A stretch of DNA of 64,000 nt from Paramacrobiotus metropolitanus (taxonomy: Eukaryota > Tardigrada > Eutardigrada > Parachela > Macrobiotidae): positions 124,001 through 188,000 of the forward strand of contig NW_026570329.1 in NCBI RefSeq assembly GCF_019649055.1, given 5' to 3'. Within the stretch, counting starts at the first letter, position 1, and every line of letters starts with the position of its first letter. A program made the translations under genes and the position numbers. This document shows positions 10,677 to 20,635 of the stretch, piece after piece. The notes under the pieces were generated by a model, which was not told where the DNA came from, did not search any database, and worked only from the letters and a program-made list of their open reading frames with translations.

Positions 10677-11666
10677 TGTCGTGCAATAAGGAAAAAGTAA
10701 AAATAAAAATAAAGAGGTTGCACGGTGGAAATATGCACTTCCCGGACCACGACCAGTCGGAGGAATAGAGCGACTCTTAATCTCAACTTCTTATGTATTT
10801 CATGGAGCGAAAGTTAAGGATGTTGATGTACAAGTATGAGATGATATGCAAGGATGAAGAAGAGGATCCGGAACTCGAAAGCCTGCTGAAAGAGAAGACA
10901 CGAAAGGAAACACAAGGGATGCGTGAAGTTATACGTTACCTGTCCGACGCTAGATGGTAGCCGAAGCGTATGAGTATGACAAATCCATCAACCTGGCGCT
11001 ACAGGGCATGAAGATCGAAGAGACCGAAAGGTCACGGCAAACAAGTGGGATCAAGTGGGTAGCCTGTTACGTCACGAGACTATCCGAAGATGATAATGCA
11101 CGTCGACGAAGTAGAGGAATGACCCCTGACAATAGGTGAAAGGTCACCCAGAGGTCAGTTTGAACAGCCTCACTTGGAAAGAGAAGACCAGAGCAAAAGC
11201 CTGAAGTTAATCAGATCGAGTAACAAGACTCTACTTTTGTTGGGATTACAACTCTTGACATTTGTGTGGGCGACGAGCGCCTTATATAGCCCTGGGCACT
11301 CGCAGGTGCTGGCTCTTCGTACGCGCAGGTACGGGTCTGAGAACAATAGGGATTTAGAGTCTAACCAATAAGAGACATCTAAGGACACGTGGACTAATCA
11401 CACCGCTGCACAACTACACGTGGACAAATGAGAACATGAGGTCAACTAATACACTAGAACAATAGGTTGAGCTACGTCATCGAAGCGCGGTCACGTCGAA
11501 ATGGCAAGTCGCGGTCAAAGTTCTCTGCTGGGGATTTCTAAGAAGTCAACACTCGGAGTCGCGGTCATGACTCGCGTGGAAGATGTAGTAAAGCCTAAGC
11601 CTTAGTAGTAGGGGTAGAAGTAGTAAAGTAGTACCGATGTGTACTAAGGGACGCCAGTACACGTCA
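10677..11666 (-). repeat. 5' LTR of the minus-strand retroelement, 990 bp
   Basis: Read on either strand it begins TG and ends CA (TGTCGTGC... to ...ACACGTCA). The inner edge is set by the primer binding site and the outer edge by the end of identity with bases 1-227. The first host bases to the right are GTAGT; the left target copy lies outside the window, so the target duplication cannot be checked. Confidence 0.9.
11281..11288 (-). promoter_or_regulatory. TATA box in the 5' LTR
   Basis: The minus strand reads GGGCTATATAAGG, a good TATA box about 380 bases into the LTR. It would place transcription start near 11255 and leave an R-U5 of about 580 bases before the primer binding site. Confidence 0.5.
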
Positions 11667-11790
11667 GTAGTTTCCGTGTCAGTTCAGCGGTTGCGCCTTG
11701 CGATGATGATGGGGTACGTTTGGATTCCGCTAGGCACTTTGGAATTATCTGCACGGAAACATTCTTTATGCGGCCAACACACACCGTTCT

Positions 11791-11919
11791 TTATTCTTTT
11801 GCCCCGGGAGATCCAGCGCTGCCCATGAAGTAGATGACCACAGCGATCACCACAAACCAAACGCATGTGGCGATAATTCCCGCAGCCAGTTTGTGACGTC
11901 GGTCCTCTTCACGGTCCAT
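11791..11919 (-). CDS. Micro-membrane protein A, 42 aa, one transmembrane span
   Basis: This short ATG-to-stop frame encodes an acidic start (MDREEDRRHK) followed by a 20-residue hydrophobic span (GIIATCVWFVVIAVVIYFMG) and a short tail. A second ORF of exactly the same length and layout lies 862 bp further right (12653-12781), with MDHEED at the start and GIIAAC...YFLGG in the span. The shared residues argue that both are real and paralogous. It sits just outside the retroelement. The family is unknown; I infer a type III or type II small membrane protein. Confidence 0.55.
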   Translation of the reverse strand: MDREEDRRHKLAAGIIATCVWFVVIAVVIYFMGSAGSPGAKE

Positions 11920-12652
11920 ACTGGAGGCGGCGCGCTAAATTTTTGCGAATGTAAATTTGCACCCTTGCCAAAGCGGTTTGATCAATCGAAAGGTCAACTT
12001 TTACGTTTAGTAACTGCAATGATTAGCCGCCAGAAGTCTCGTAGTTGCTATTAATTCAAACGTAAGAGTACACCAGTACACTTATAAATGTAATTTTATG
12101 CATAGAACCACATAGTATCCGTAAATCGGCTTTGCTGAATTAGAGCCATCTGTAGAGCATTCTTATCAAACGATTGCATGTCCTACGCTAATCCGTCAAC
12201 AAGAATAGAAAGTGGACTTCGGTTTAGAATTTGTATCACACACCGCTTGGGTGAGATTGTAAATAAAATTGCAGTGCCGATCCAAAACCAGCTCGGCATT
12301 TGTATCAATCAAGAGAGTTCGGCATCACTCACGATAAAAACGAGCTGAAACTTCACAATAAAACGTTGAAATATTGATTATAGGCCGGAAATGCGGCTGA
12401 AGATATTGCATGTTCCGATCACAAGAAGCGAATGCCAGTTATCCCCGTATTAAGATGGTTGTGTTGTTAAACGGCGAACAGGTACCGTGTTAGCGATTAA
12501 ATAAGAAGACAAATAACGGCGCCACTCTGCCGGCAAGAAAGCCAGTGGATCAAGGAGTTTTGCATCATGCCGTCTTGTTCACCAATTAAAGACATACGTT
12601 ATATTCTGTTGTAGTGTGGTCAGTATTCCTTTCCACCAAGGATCGATCCCCA

Positions 12653-12781
12653 CTAACTGGCTAATGGGTACTCGGTGCCGCCCAAGAAGTAGAGTATTAT
12701 AGCGATCATGGCGAAACAAGTGCACGCTGCGATAATGCCTGTAATCAGTATACTACGTGTATCATCTTCCTCATGATCCAT
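12653..12781 (-). CDS. Micro-membrane protein B, 42 aa, paralogue of the neighbouring micro-ORF
   Basis: The ATG at 12781 gives MDHEEDDTRS, then one membrane span (ITGIIAACTCFAMIAIILYF) and GGTEYPLAS. It aligns without gaps to the ORF at 11791-11919 (MD-EED, GIIA-C, IA--IYF-G identical). The flanking DNA is not obviously duplicated, so similarity at protein level suggests selection. I recognise no domain. Confidence 0.58.
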   Translation of the reverse strand: MDHEEDDTRSILITGIIAACTCFAMIAIILYFLGGTEYPLAS

Positions 12782-13177
12782 GGTCGTAAATGGCACCATA
12801 TCGAGTAAATGTGACGACTTTGTAACGAAAATTATGCACACATCGGTAATTTTTCAAGGGTGAAACACGTGATTCATATGGCAGAAAAAACAACTCCGGA
12901 AAGGTCACGCGGACCACAATACTACCGTGAACGATGGAGGCGATGTTCGGAAATGAGCACCGTCCGAATCCCTTTCACGAGTCTAAGTTAGAACGACTGT
13001 CTATCAAAATTTAAAAGCAACTGCAGAAAATATGAGCGGGATCTTGGATTGCGTCTTGGTAGCTATTACAGTTCCTCGCAATCAGCACGTACCAGGGCGT
13101 CCTTCAAGTGTCTTGCTTATATTGTAAAAAAAGAACGTCTGACTTACCCGCACTTCACGCTCCCGATCCAGCCGAAA

Positions 13178-13429
13178 TCAAGAGGCATGGATGGCGTAAT
13201 AGGCACGTAGAAGAAAGCGCGCCCACCTTGTCTGCGCAAGGTGGCAGTCTACTGTACCAATACAGATTTCTGAATCCTGATACACACTAGTCCAGAAGTT
13301 AATGAAGGCAGTTGGAACAAGGTTTGTGCTCGCTATTAGTGTGTATACAGTCACCGAATAGTAAGTAACAATTAATAACAGGATGCAGACCCTGTTATTA
13401 ATAATAAGTCCCGTTACATTAGTAGGCAT
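13178..13429 (-). CDS. Possible small membrane protein, 83 aa
   Basis: The frame has a hydrophobic stretch (VCILLLIVTYYSVTVYTLIA) near the start and no recognisable domain. It lies between the micro-membrane ORFs on the same strand. It lacks their acidic N-terminus, so membership is doubtful and it may be spurious. Confidence 0.2.
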   Translation of the reverse strand: MPTNVTGLIINNRVCILLLIVTYYSVTVYTLIASTNLVPTAFINFWTSVYQDSEICIGTVDCHLAQTRWARFLLRAYYAIHAS

Positions 13430-14050
13430 TGCATTTAATTTCCACTGTTCGATGTAATGTTTTCAGCCAAACACTTCTACGACTGCTCAATCCGTACCAA
13501 AAGCAGAATGCTCATTATACTGTACAAGTGCAAAAATCACGGCAGATTTACCTCAGCAGATAGTCTTATTCCATTTCAAAAACCAATGCTTATTCATCGA
13601 CAGTTTCTGAATCCTGTTCCGTTAAACAGTTAAACAGAATACCAGCATCAATGGTAGTAAACATAGCATACGTGTGAAGTTCACCGATTTTTAAGAAACA
13701 ATCAGGACATTTTGTGCCGGCATCGGTGATACCGTATAACCGCCCGCTTCTTGATGTGCCGCCCTTTACGGAGGATTTTGGGCATTCCGTGGGTGCTGCG
13801 ACCGGAACGGCGACGCCCGCTCACGAGCAGAACTTTCGCACCGGCAGTCTCGACGGTTCGGCTCAGCTACACACCGCGTGTTACCATTAGGATGTAAGTA
13901 GAAGTGCCTTTGGACAATTTTACATGAGCGCGATAAGGCACCACAACGAATTAGTACACCAATGGAAATGCACACTTGCATCCTGATTGCACGCAAATGA
14001 GTCCGAGCAGCTTTACTATGCGAATCGCTGGATATGTATACAGCGGCGCA

Positions 14051-14155
14051 TCAGCCAAGGGACGAAATCATGTCCACGATAAGGAAAACGCCCACGAGGG
14101 CGACGCAGCTGCTGGTTATTATGGTCATAATCAAAGTCTGCTCGTCGTTCTCCAT
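14051..14155 (-). CDS. Micro-membrane protein C, 34 aa
   Basis: MENDEQ is followed by a single hydrophobic span (LIMTIITSSCVALVGVFLIV) and DMISSLG. It has the acidic-start-then-span layout of the two 42-aa ORFs to its left, on the same strand. Sequence identity to them is low, so shared origin is inferred from layout and clustering only. Confidence 0.35.
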   Translation of the reverse strand: MENDEQTLIMTIITSSCVALVGVFLIVDMISSLG

Positions 14156-14658
14156 AATAAATGGGAAACATCGCGTAATTTAAAAAGAATGCAGTTTTTA
14201 ATAAATTTTACAGCTGCACAGGGAACCGATGCAGCGGCGCTTAATCAAAGCACAGTTCAGTGGCTGTGCATAACTTTACGGCCACAAGACTGCCAAGTTG
14301 AGGTAAGTACAGTAATATTCGGGTTTGGGAAAAACGCGGTCGCTTTGAAAGGTTATAAACGCAGGCTTCTGTTGTTAAGCGCGCGAAGTAAACTCTTGGA
14401 ATCCGAGTAGTTCTTAATAATAAGCAGCGATAAAAAGTGACTGTGCAATATGGTAGGTATCGTAATTGTAGATACACAATTGCTATTGTAGTTATTAAAA
14501 CCATGCTCTTAAAGCATCTCCCCTGGAATTGCTTATGCAGCGCGCCCAGGGAGCAGACGACTGTTCAGGTTGGAAAAGAATGCGAGGTCCCGAATCAGCT
14601 CTGATTACGATTATCAGAACCGAGAAACTCAAGTTTACAGTGCGGCCAGATCGCAGGC

Positions 14659-14760
14659 CTAATTTATTAGAACATCGTCCCGTACGAACGGCAGCAGAAC
14701 CAAAACTAAAATCAGGCTTAGAAACAGAATGGGCAGCATCCGATAAATGTGTCTAGTCAT
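14659..14760 (-). CDS. Micro-membrane protein D, 33 aa
   Basis: MTRHIYRM precedes a strongly hydrophobic span (LPILFLSLILVLVLLPFV), ending RDDVLIN. It is on the same strand as the other micro-ORFs and about 200 bp downstream of the kelch-like gene's stop codon. It has a basic rather than acidic start. This could be a real micropeptide or chance. Confidence 0.28.
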   Translation of the reverse strand: MTRHIYRMLPILFLSLILVLVLLPFVRDDVLIN

Positions 14761-14956
14761 GCAACGCGCATAGTAAGCAAGTCAATACAAGTAGTCTTAC
14801 ATGCTTAGACCACATTCATCCGCTTTTTGATTGTAGATAAACAGAAGTTAGAACACCTGTACACTAAAACAGAACCTTCGTTCGGAATGGCGAAACAATG
14901 GCGAAGCAGATGGAAAAAATTATTGGACAATGAACGGATAAATGGTCAGCATGACA

Positions 14957-17468
14957 CTAGTCACGGTCGTCGGGTATGAACCGCTGCATGTTCTTCCAGG
15001 CGATGGTCCGCGGCACGACGGCACAGTGCATGTCGCACTGCGGTGAAAATGCCGGCTCACACTCTAACCAGCGGTTAGTATTTGTGTAGTAGCACTCCGT
15101 CTGGAGATGTCCGCCCCAAGCTCCAATAAAACCTGCCAGAGCGTACAGCTTTTCCTCCAGCCATACCAGCCCCATCTTCGACCTCCCAGTTTTCATGGAC
15201 CCTGATTAAGGAATAACGGTAAAAGAATATGCTATATCAAGGTAGGTATTATGAATAGGTAATAACAAGACGGCAACACAGGCAAGCTCACACTCACCTT
15301 TAATCTGCCATAGGTTTGTCTGGACGTTGTATGCTTCCACACAGCGGCCACCCCCGTCAAAGTAGCCCTTGGTAACCGCATTGTATGTCAAGTCAGAGGC
15401 ACAACCACCTATCGGTAAAATAAAAATTATTTCACTCATGGCATCTGTCGTGATATCGGCATCTTCGTCCGACCGCAACTCACCCACAACATAGATGAGC
15501 CCATCAGGGCCAACACATGCCCGGCAATCATAGCGCGCTGTCGGCATAGGCGCCAGGTTCTCCCAGACGTCGCGTGCCGGGTCGTAGCAGTACGCCGCTG
15601 TTGTCGCACAATAACGTTTGCTGCGCGAAGACCATCTCCTTCCTCCAAACAAATACAGCCGGCCGTCGTGCGCCACACTCGCGCTAGCACGCAGCTTTAT
15701 CGGCATTTTTGCCTTAGCGGTCAACTGGCGGACTTCATCATCGAAAGCATACAACTCGCGATCGCCACCCATCATGTAGATACGATCACCAATAGCGGTC
15801 AGCCAGGCGTTGCTGACAGGAAACTCTCCCCCGTCCGTCCACCGATCCTCGTCCACAGCATAAACGAACAGGCGGCAGGATTCCAGATCATCCTCTTCCG
15901 CCAACACGCAGATTCGCAGCCGACCATCCTTCACCACATACACCATGGGACCGCTCCAGCTGCTTGGCGGAACTGCACACGGTACGCTGCACTTGCTGTC
16001 CGTCAACGGATCAAGACGATACAATTCCACAGTGTCCATTTTCTCCGTTCTCTTCGTCTGCTTGTTGTAGCCCCATAAGAAAACGATTACAGGCTCTGCA
16101 AGTTGACAGTGAATACTTTATACACTCAAAGCAGTACAATCGAGCACTGATTATTACAAAATATGTACAGTAAAACATTCGTTCGATGAAACATTCGTTC
16201 GATCTGCGAACAGTCTACGTACACTTCGCTAAAAACACGTCGTGCGTTCAATATTTTTAGGATGAATAACTTTAACTCCATAACCTTTCCAAAGTACTTA
16301 TTTAAAAAATTTTCAAGTACTGTATCGACGCAAAATTACGAAGCAGTTGTCAGACTCGCTGCGCAACGCGGGGCATTGAGGTCGAAGGGGCCGCAAAAAC
16401 GACAACCCCACACTTGGGCTGAGGGGTTCCAAGCAGTTTTTCTTATCCATACGAAGATACCATAACAAAATAAACAAGTACTCGAACTCACCCTTACGGT
16501 AGGAGTCACGGTACCGGTGCGCCACATTAGCTGCCGCAAACAAAGTTTGCTGAACGTGTTGCCCGGCGGGGGTGTCGGGCAGCGAAGCCCGATATTCGGC
16601 GGTCAGATAAGGCAAACGGATGCATTTCCCCAGTCCCACAGCGAACCGGGATCGCTGCGGCAGGGAGTGACCCAACCAGCGAACAACAGCCGCGGCCACC
16701 TGCTCCTCCTTCTCCACGTTCAGTTTGTTGGAGACGACAAACTGCTTCAACTGTAATAACAAGCAAATACAGAATCGTACCGTTAAGTTCGTTAACTGAA
16801 GTCCAAACATTACAAGGACATACCTCAGCAGCATCCAGGTCGAGAAAATCGTGCGAATAACTGATCTTGACGAAATTCTCAAGGGCAAAGACCAGACACG
16901 CTTCAGCAACACGTTTGTCAGACAGTTGCCGCGTTCCCCGGAAGATCGTCAACCAGTTAGCCAAGTCCATGTTCTTCAGCAGAAAATCCGTGCACACTTG
17001 CACAATCTGTCCCATTTCCAGCAGATCCGCTGCCTGCAGAAGAAGGAGCGCGTTGCTCATGTTGCCGATGGAGACCTTGCAGGAATACATGTAATCGATC
17101 AACCTACAACCCAACATTAAATTCAAAAAAGCATCATCAGAATAATAACAATCGCTCACTCACTGTTTCACGATAGCGTGGGAAACATTGGGCAGATGGA
17201 TGGTTGCTTGTTGTGAGCCACCTGGGGAACGAAGCATTGTTCGGAACCAACCGCTGCGCGCCATCAGCACGTTTCGGTGACAGGGAATCGACTTGATCCG
17301 TTTTGTTGGGTCCTCCGCACCTCGTACCGATATGTCGTAGAAATCGTGACGGGATTCCTGCAGTCCGGCGAAGAACTCGGACCCGTCGAGTTCCCGCGAA
17401 GGCGCATTATCGGACCGTCGCGCCCGTTTGCGGGGAGGTTGGGAGGTACTCAAGGCCCCTTCCGCCAT
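14957..17468 (-). CDS. Kelch-like BTB-BACK-kelch protein (KLHL family), 628 aa, 5 exons
   Basis: Joined exons are 17468-17164, 17103-16824, 16750-16492, 16095-15298 and 15201-14957, all in phase (1887 nt). Residues about 35-140 form a BTB/POZ domain (motifs CHRNVLMARSGWFRTML and LIDYMYSCKV). Residues about 140-275 are a BACK domain (AADLLEMGQIVQVCTDFLLKN, then LKQFVVSNKLNVEKEEQV with VVRWL). The rest has kelch blades with GG-Y-W patterns (MMGGDRELYAFDD, YLFGGRRW, CYDPARDVWENLAPMPTARYD). KLHL proteins are usually substrate adaptors for Cullin-3 ubiquitin ligases; that role is family knowledge. The kelch section has one irregular acidic insert (ELRSDEDADITTDAM). No frame breaks are seen. Confidence 0.9.
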
Positions 17469-18687
17469 GATTACGATTTAGGTCTAAAAATTCAAATCCC
17501 GGGTGCTGACAGTAAAAAAGAACGCACCAGCAAGAACAACAAACACTAACGCAGAACGTGAGATAACGAATGAATGTCTACTGAACCCTGCCAAACATTA
17601 CAGGAGCTCTTGACCGGGTTGGATGGTTTGCCTTCGCACTGGCATGTGAGCACATGCTGCAGCCCAATCAGGAGCTAGCAATGGCGAACACGGTGAGTCA
17701 ACGCCTCAGCAGCGCAGAGGTGAGTACACGTGAGCACCGAGTTGACTGTACAGCCTGTACTATTCCAGCATCAGCATGATTGTGGCGTTCGACCAAACGA
17801 TGCACATCTAATCTAAAACGATGAGAGCACGTACACGGTACAAGGCGGAGCTTTGGCGGCTGGGGACAGTGCGGAGCCTATCAAATAGATATCTGGGCGA
17901 GTGGCGGAATAGTTTGCCTTTTTATCACAGTCTAGCCGGCCAAACGGAAATAAAAAAGGCAATATATTCCACCGGTCGACTTAGGAAGAAACAGCAACGG
18001 TTATTTGGCGTAGTATCCAGCGAAATAGTCAGAAGCTATAAATCAAACGACCGCAGTGCGGCAAAACAGGGAAGTAGCAAAATAGCCGCTTCGTTGAACC
18101 ATCTTTTTCGGCTTACTGTACTTTATAATTTCTTTTAAATGGCAGCAAACTTGAAAAATTGATTGAGTGGGATTTATCAGCTATTCCGCTATCCCACTAC
18201 AGTATAGGCACAACTTGACAGTATAGTTCGGCAAAAACTGGCAGCATCGCATTACACACGAAAGCAGTTCTAGTACACAAGCGATCGGGTAAACCGTGAA
18301 CTGAGGCAGTTACACGATGCTAGCGATACGCTGTGGAAATGGAATGCCAGGGAAACGTGCTGTCCGCAAAGCGCGAGAATGTTTTAAACGTCAGAGAATT
18401 TAATACCAGAATCGAGACAACAGAATGGTTACAGAAGAACTCATCAGACCGCTCGTAAGGCAAACGAAGTTTACGAACAGAGAGAAGGGGGAAACTGATA
18501 AAGTCAGACTTAAGTATAAAACATTGTTCAGGGTTCACAATGACATCTACACTGGGAAGAGGCGAGTACAAAATCAAACACAATCGAAAGAAGCAAAGCA
18601 CACATCAGCATCGCTTACACCGCAAGCCGCACTCTACCGCATTCAGTTGAGAGGTTAAACGCTCCCTTTTGTTGGTCCGATGGCTGG
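17469..18687. other. Intergenic, no supported gene
   Basis: The longest frame is 105 codons on the plus strand at 17821-18138, basic and without recognisable domains or good context; I do not call it. Bases upstream of 17468 are the likely promoter of the kelch-like gene, but I see no clear TATA box. Confidence 0.4.
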
Positions 18688-19101
18688 TCAACAGACACGC
18701 GAAAAGCGGGACCATTGGACGAAGAATTGCCACCGAGAAGGTTTTTGCATTCTGGCTATAGAGCAATCCAACAGCTGCTTCCATGAAAGTGTATTCTGTA
18801 ATCGTCCTCGCTCATCTTCCCAGGGCAGCTTGCGGACTTTAATAATGTTACGACCGTTATGGTCGATTTCGTCCATTACCTCGGGGGTTGTCACCTCGTC
18901 CACGGCCTCGGTGGTATTGGCAATCGGGTAGTCTTCGTCGGCTATCGGATCGGTTGTATTGGATCGGTTAAACAGCCAATAGTCTTCGTCTGCTGCCGGC
19001 ACGGCATCATCGGCAACGGTGTCGTCAACTGAAAGGTCGTCACTGCCAGAATCCGGCGCATCCTCACCTTCACTCGTGCTACTCGTAGATGTGGTAGGCA
19101 T
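18688..19101 (-). CDS. Acidic, probably disordered protein, 137 aa
   Basis: The first good ATG is at 19101 (MPTTSTSSTSEGEDAPDSG). The first 90 residues are rich in D, E, S and T with repeats of ADEDY and IAD/IAN-type phrases (AADEDYWLFNR, IADEDYPIANTT). The C-terminal 45 residues are basic and aromatic. There is no signal peptide or domain that I recognise. Skewed composition and length make it likely coding, but it could be one exon of a longer gene. Confidence 0.45.
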   Translation of the reverse strand: MPTTSTSSTSEGEDAPDSGSDDLSVDDTVADDAVPAADEDYWLFNRSNTTDPIADEDYPIANTTEAVDEVTTPEVMDEIDHNGRNIIKVRKLPWEDERGRLQNTLSWKQLLDCSIARMQKPSRWQFFVQWSRFSRVC

Positions 19102-20635
19102 GATGGTCGCTGTTCTCCTCCTCACTACAGCAATAATAAATTGATTTAAATTTGACAATTGCAGTTAATTTCCACGCGTTATACGGACACGCTTATAACC
19201 TGCTCGAAAATCGAACTAAACACTTTTAAAGCTAACGCATATTTCACGCACACGTACGTGCTACGCACCTGGTGAGCCGAGAAATGGCGCAGCACAGCAT
19301 GATAGCAGCAGCAAGCATTCGACAGTACCGGACATTTCTCATCTGTCAGCTGAAATCTTATGCGGTCTCCTTTCCCTTTATACCGTTTTAACGGGCAAAT
19401 AGTAAATATTAGAGTAAAGTCTCAGTAAACACATCCTTAGAAGGCATTTAATTTGAGCGCCTCAGAAAGCCTTACTTAGAAAGAATCTTGACATTTTAAA
19501 CGCCTGCTGAATTTCTTCATGCTTCATTGCGTACGTCGAAGAAGGCGCAAATAGAAGGCACGACTACACTACTATTCACAGCAATCAATTACTTCCTTGT
19601 TTAAACGGCGAAAGATAATTACAACAGCGGCAGTAGTACCCTCAACCGCATCCGGCAAAGTGCTGGTATAGCATGAGAACCGGTTTCCTTTGCACACTTT
19701 TAAATAACTTTACGATGCGAATATTCCAATGATTGCGCGGTGGTGAATGCATTTCCTGATGTCAAAGAACGTCAACAATCTTTACGGCACTCGCACAAAA
19801 TTTTACCAGCCGCGATGCTATTAAAGAAAAGTTTTGACCAGTGCGTGTATTCCCTTCGTGGAAAACTAACCGGTCATTCGACCAATGACCGGTTAATTTT
19901 CCGATTTATATAATAGGTAACTGCAATTTGTAAATTTATTAAATAGGTCATCAATGGCATTACCCGAATCTTATTCAACACTTCCGAGGAGGATTAAGCC
20001 TTTCTTTCCCGTACTGTATTAATTTTGCTAATTTGTTTTATTTGAACAGTCAGAACTTTGTTGTATTGATTTGTCTGAATACAGGATTCTTGCTAGTTTC
20101 TCTTAATGCTGTTGCCATAAATTCTACAGAAAAAGCGCTATGATGGGAATAAAAATACACTTGCATTTGCTATGCAGATTGATAATTTACTGCAGTTACT
20201 CTGCAGAAGAAAAGTGTTGTTATGTGTTTTACCGATTATTCCTTTACGAAGATGTTTGTGGGCCTTCTAAACATCCCGTAGTGGTGAAGAAAGTGAATAA
20301 GCAGTTATAAGGAAAAATAAGAATGTTGCCTTGAATTTCTGAAGAAAGAAAAGGATAGGTATGCGTCTTTTCCATTGCATAGATGCACAAACACAAACAA
20401 GCACTGCAGCCGGTGTTTCCGCTTATCCAGCAAAAAAGGCGTTCCATTTGCATAGAAATGCTACATGTCTTAAAATAATCAGAAAACAAGAAGCATACCA
20501 TGAGCAAACGATTTTGTATGCAGTGTTATACGTATACCTTCCGCGTATCTCGTTTATTGAGTTTTTTAAGCAACACCCGATCACTCTCCAAAATTAACAG
20601 CAATCAGAGTATTCCCATTGCAGTCAGTCTTGAGC
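19102..20635. other. Intergenic region with one strong hairpin
   Basis: No supported gene. The hairpin at 19860-19902 is listed separately. The downstream part (20.2-20.6 kb) only has short overlapping frames and probably serves as the upstream region of the esterase-like gene. Confidence 0.4.
19860..19902. repeat. Inverted repeat (hairpin), about 18-bp arms, 5-base loop
   Basis: Left arm GGAAAACTAACCGGTCATT pairs with right arm AATGACCGGTTAATTTTCC around the loop CGACC, with one mismatch. No coding context. It could be a tiny foldback remnant. Confidence 0.7.

Noticed and set aside
17821-18138. 105-codon plus-strand ORF
   Set aside because: Basic, no domain, no paralogue and no splice or promoter context; could be chance.
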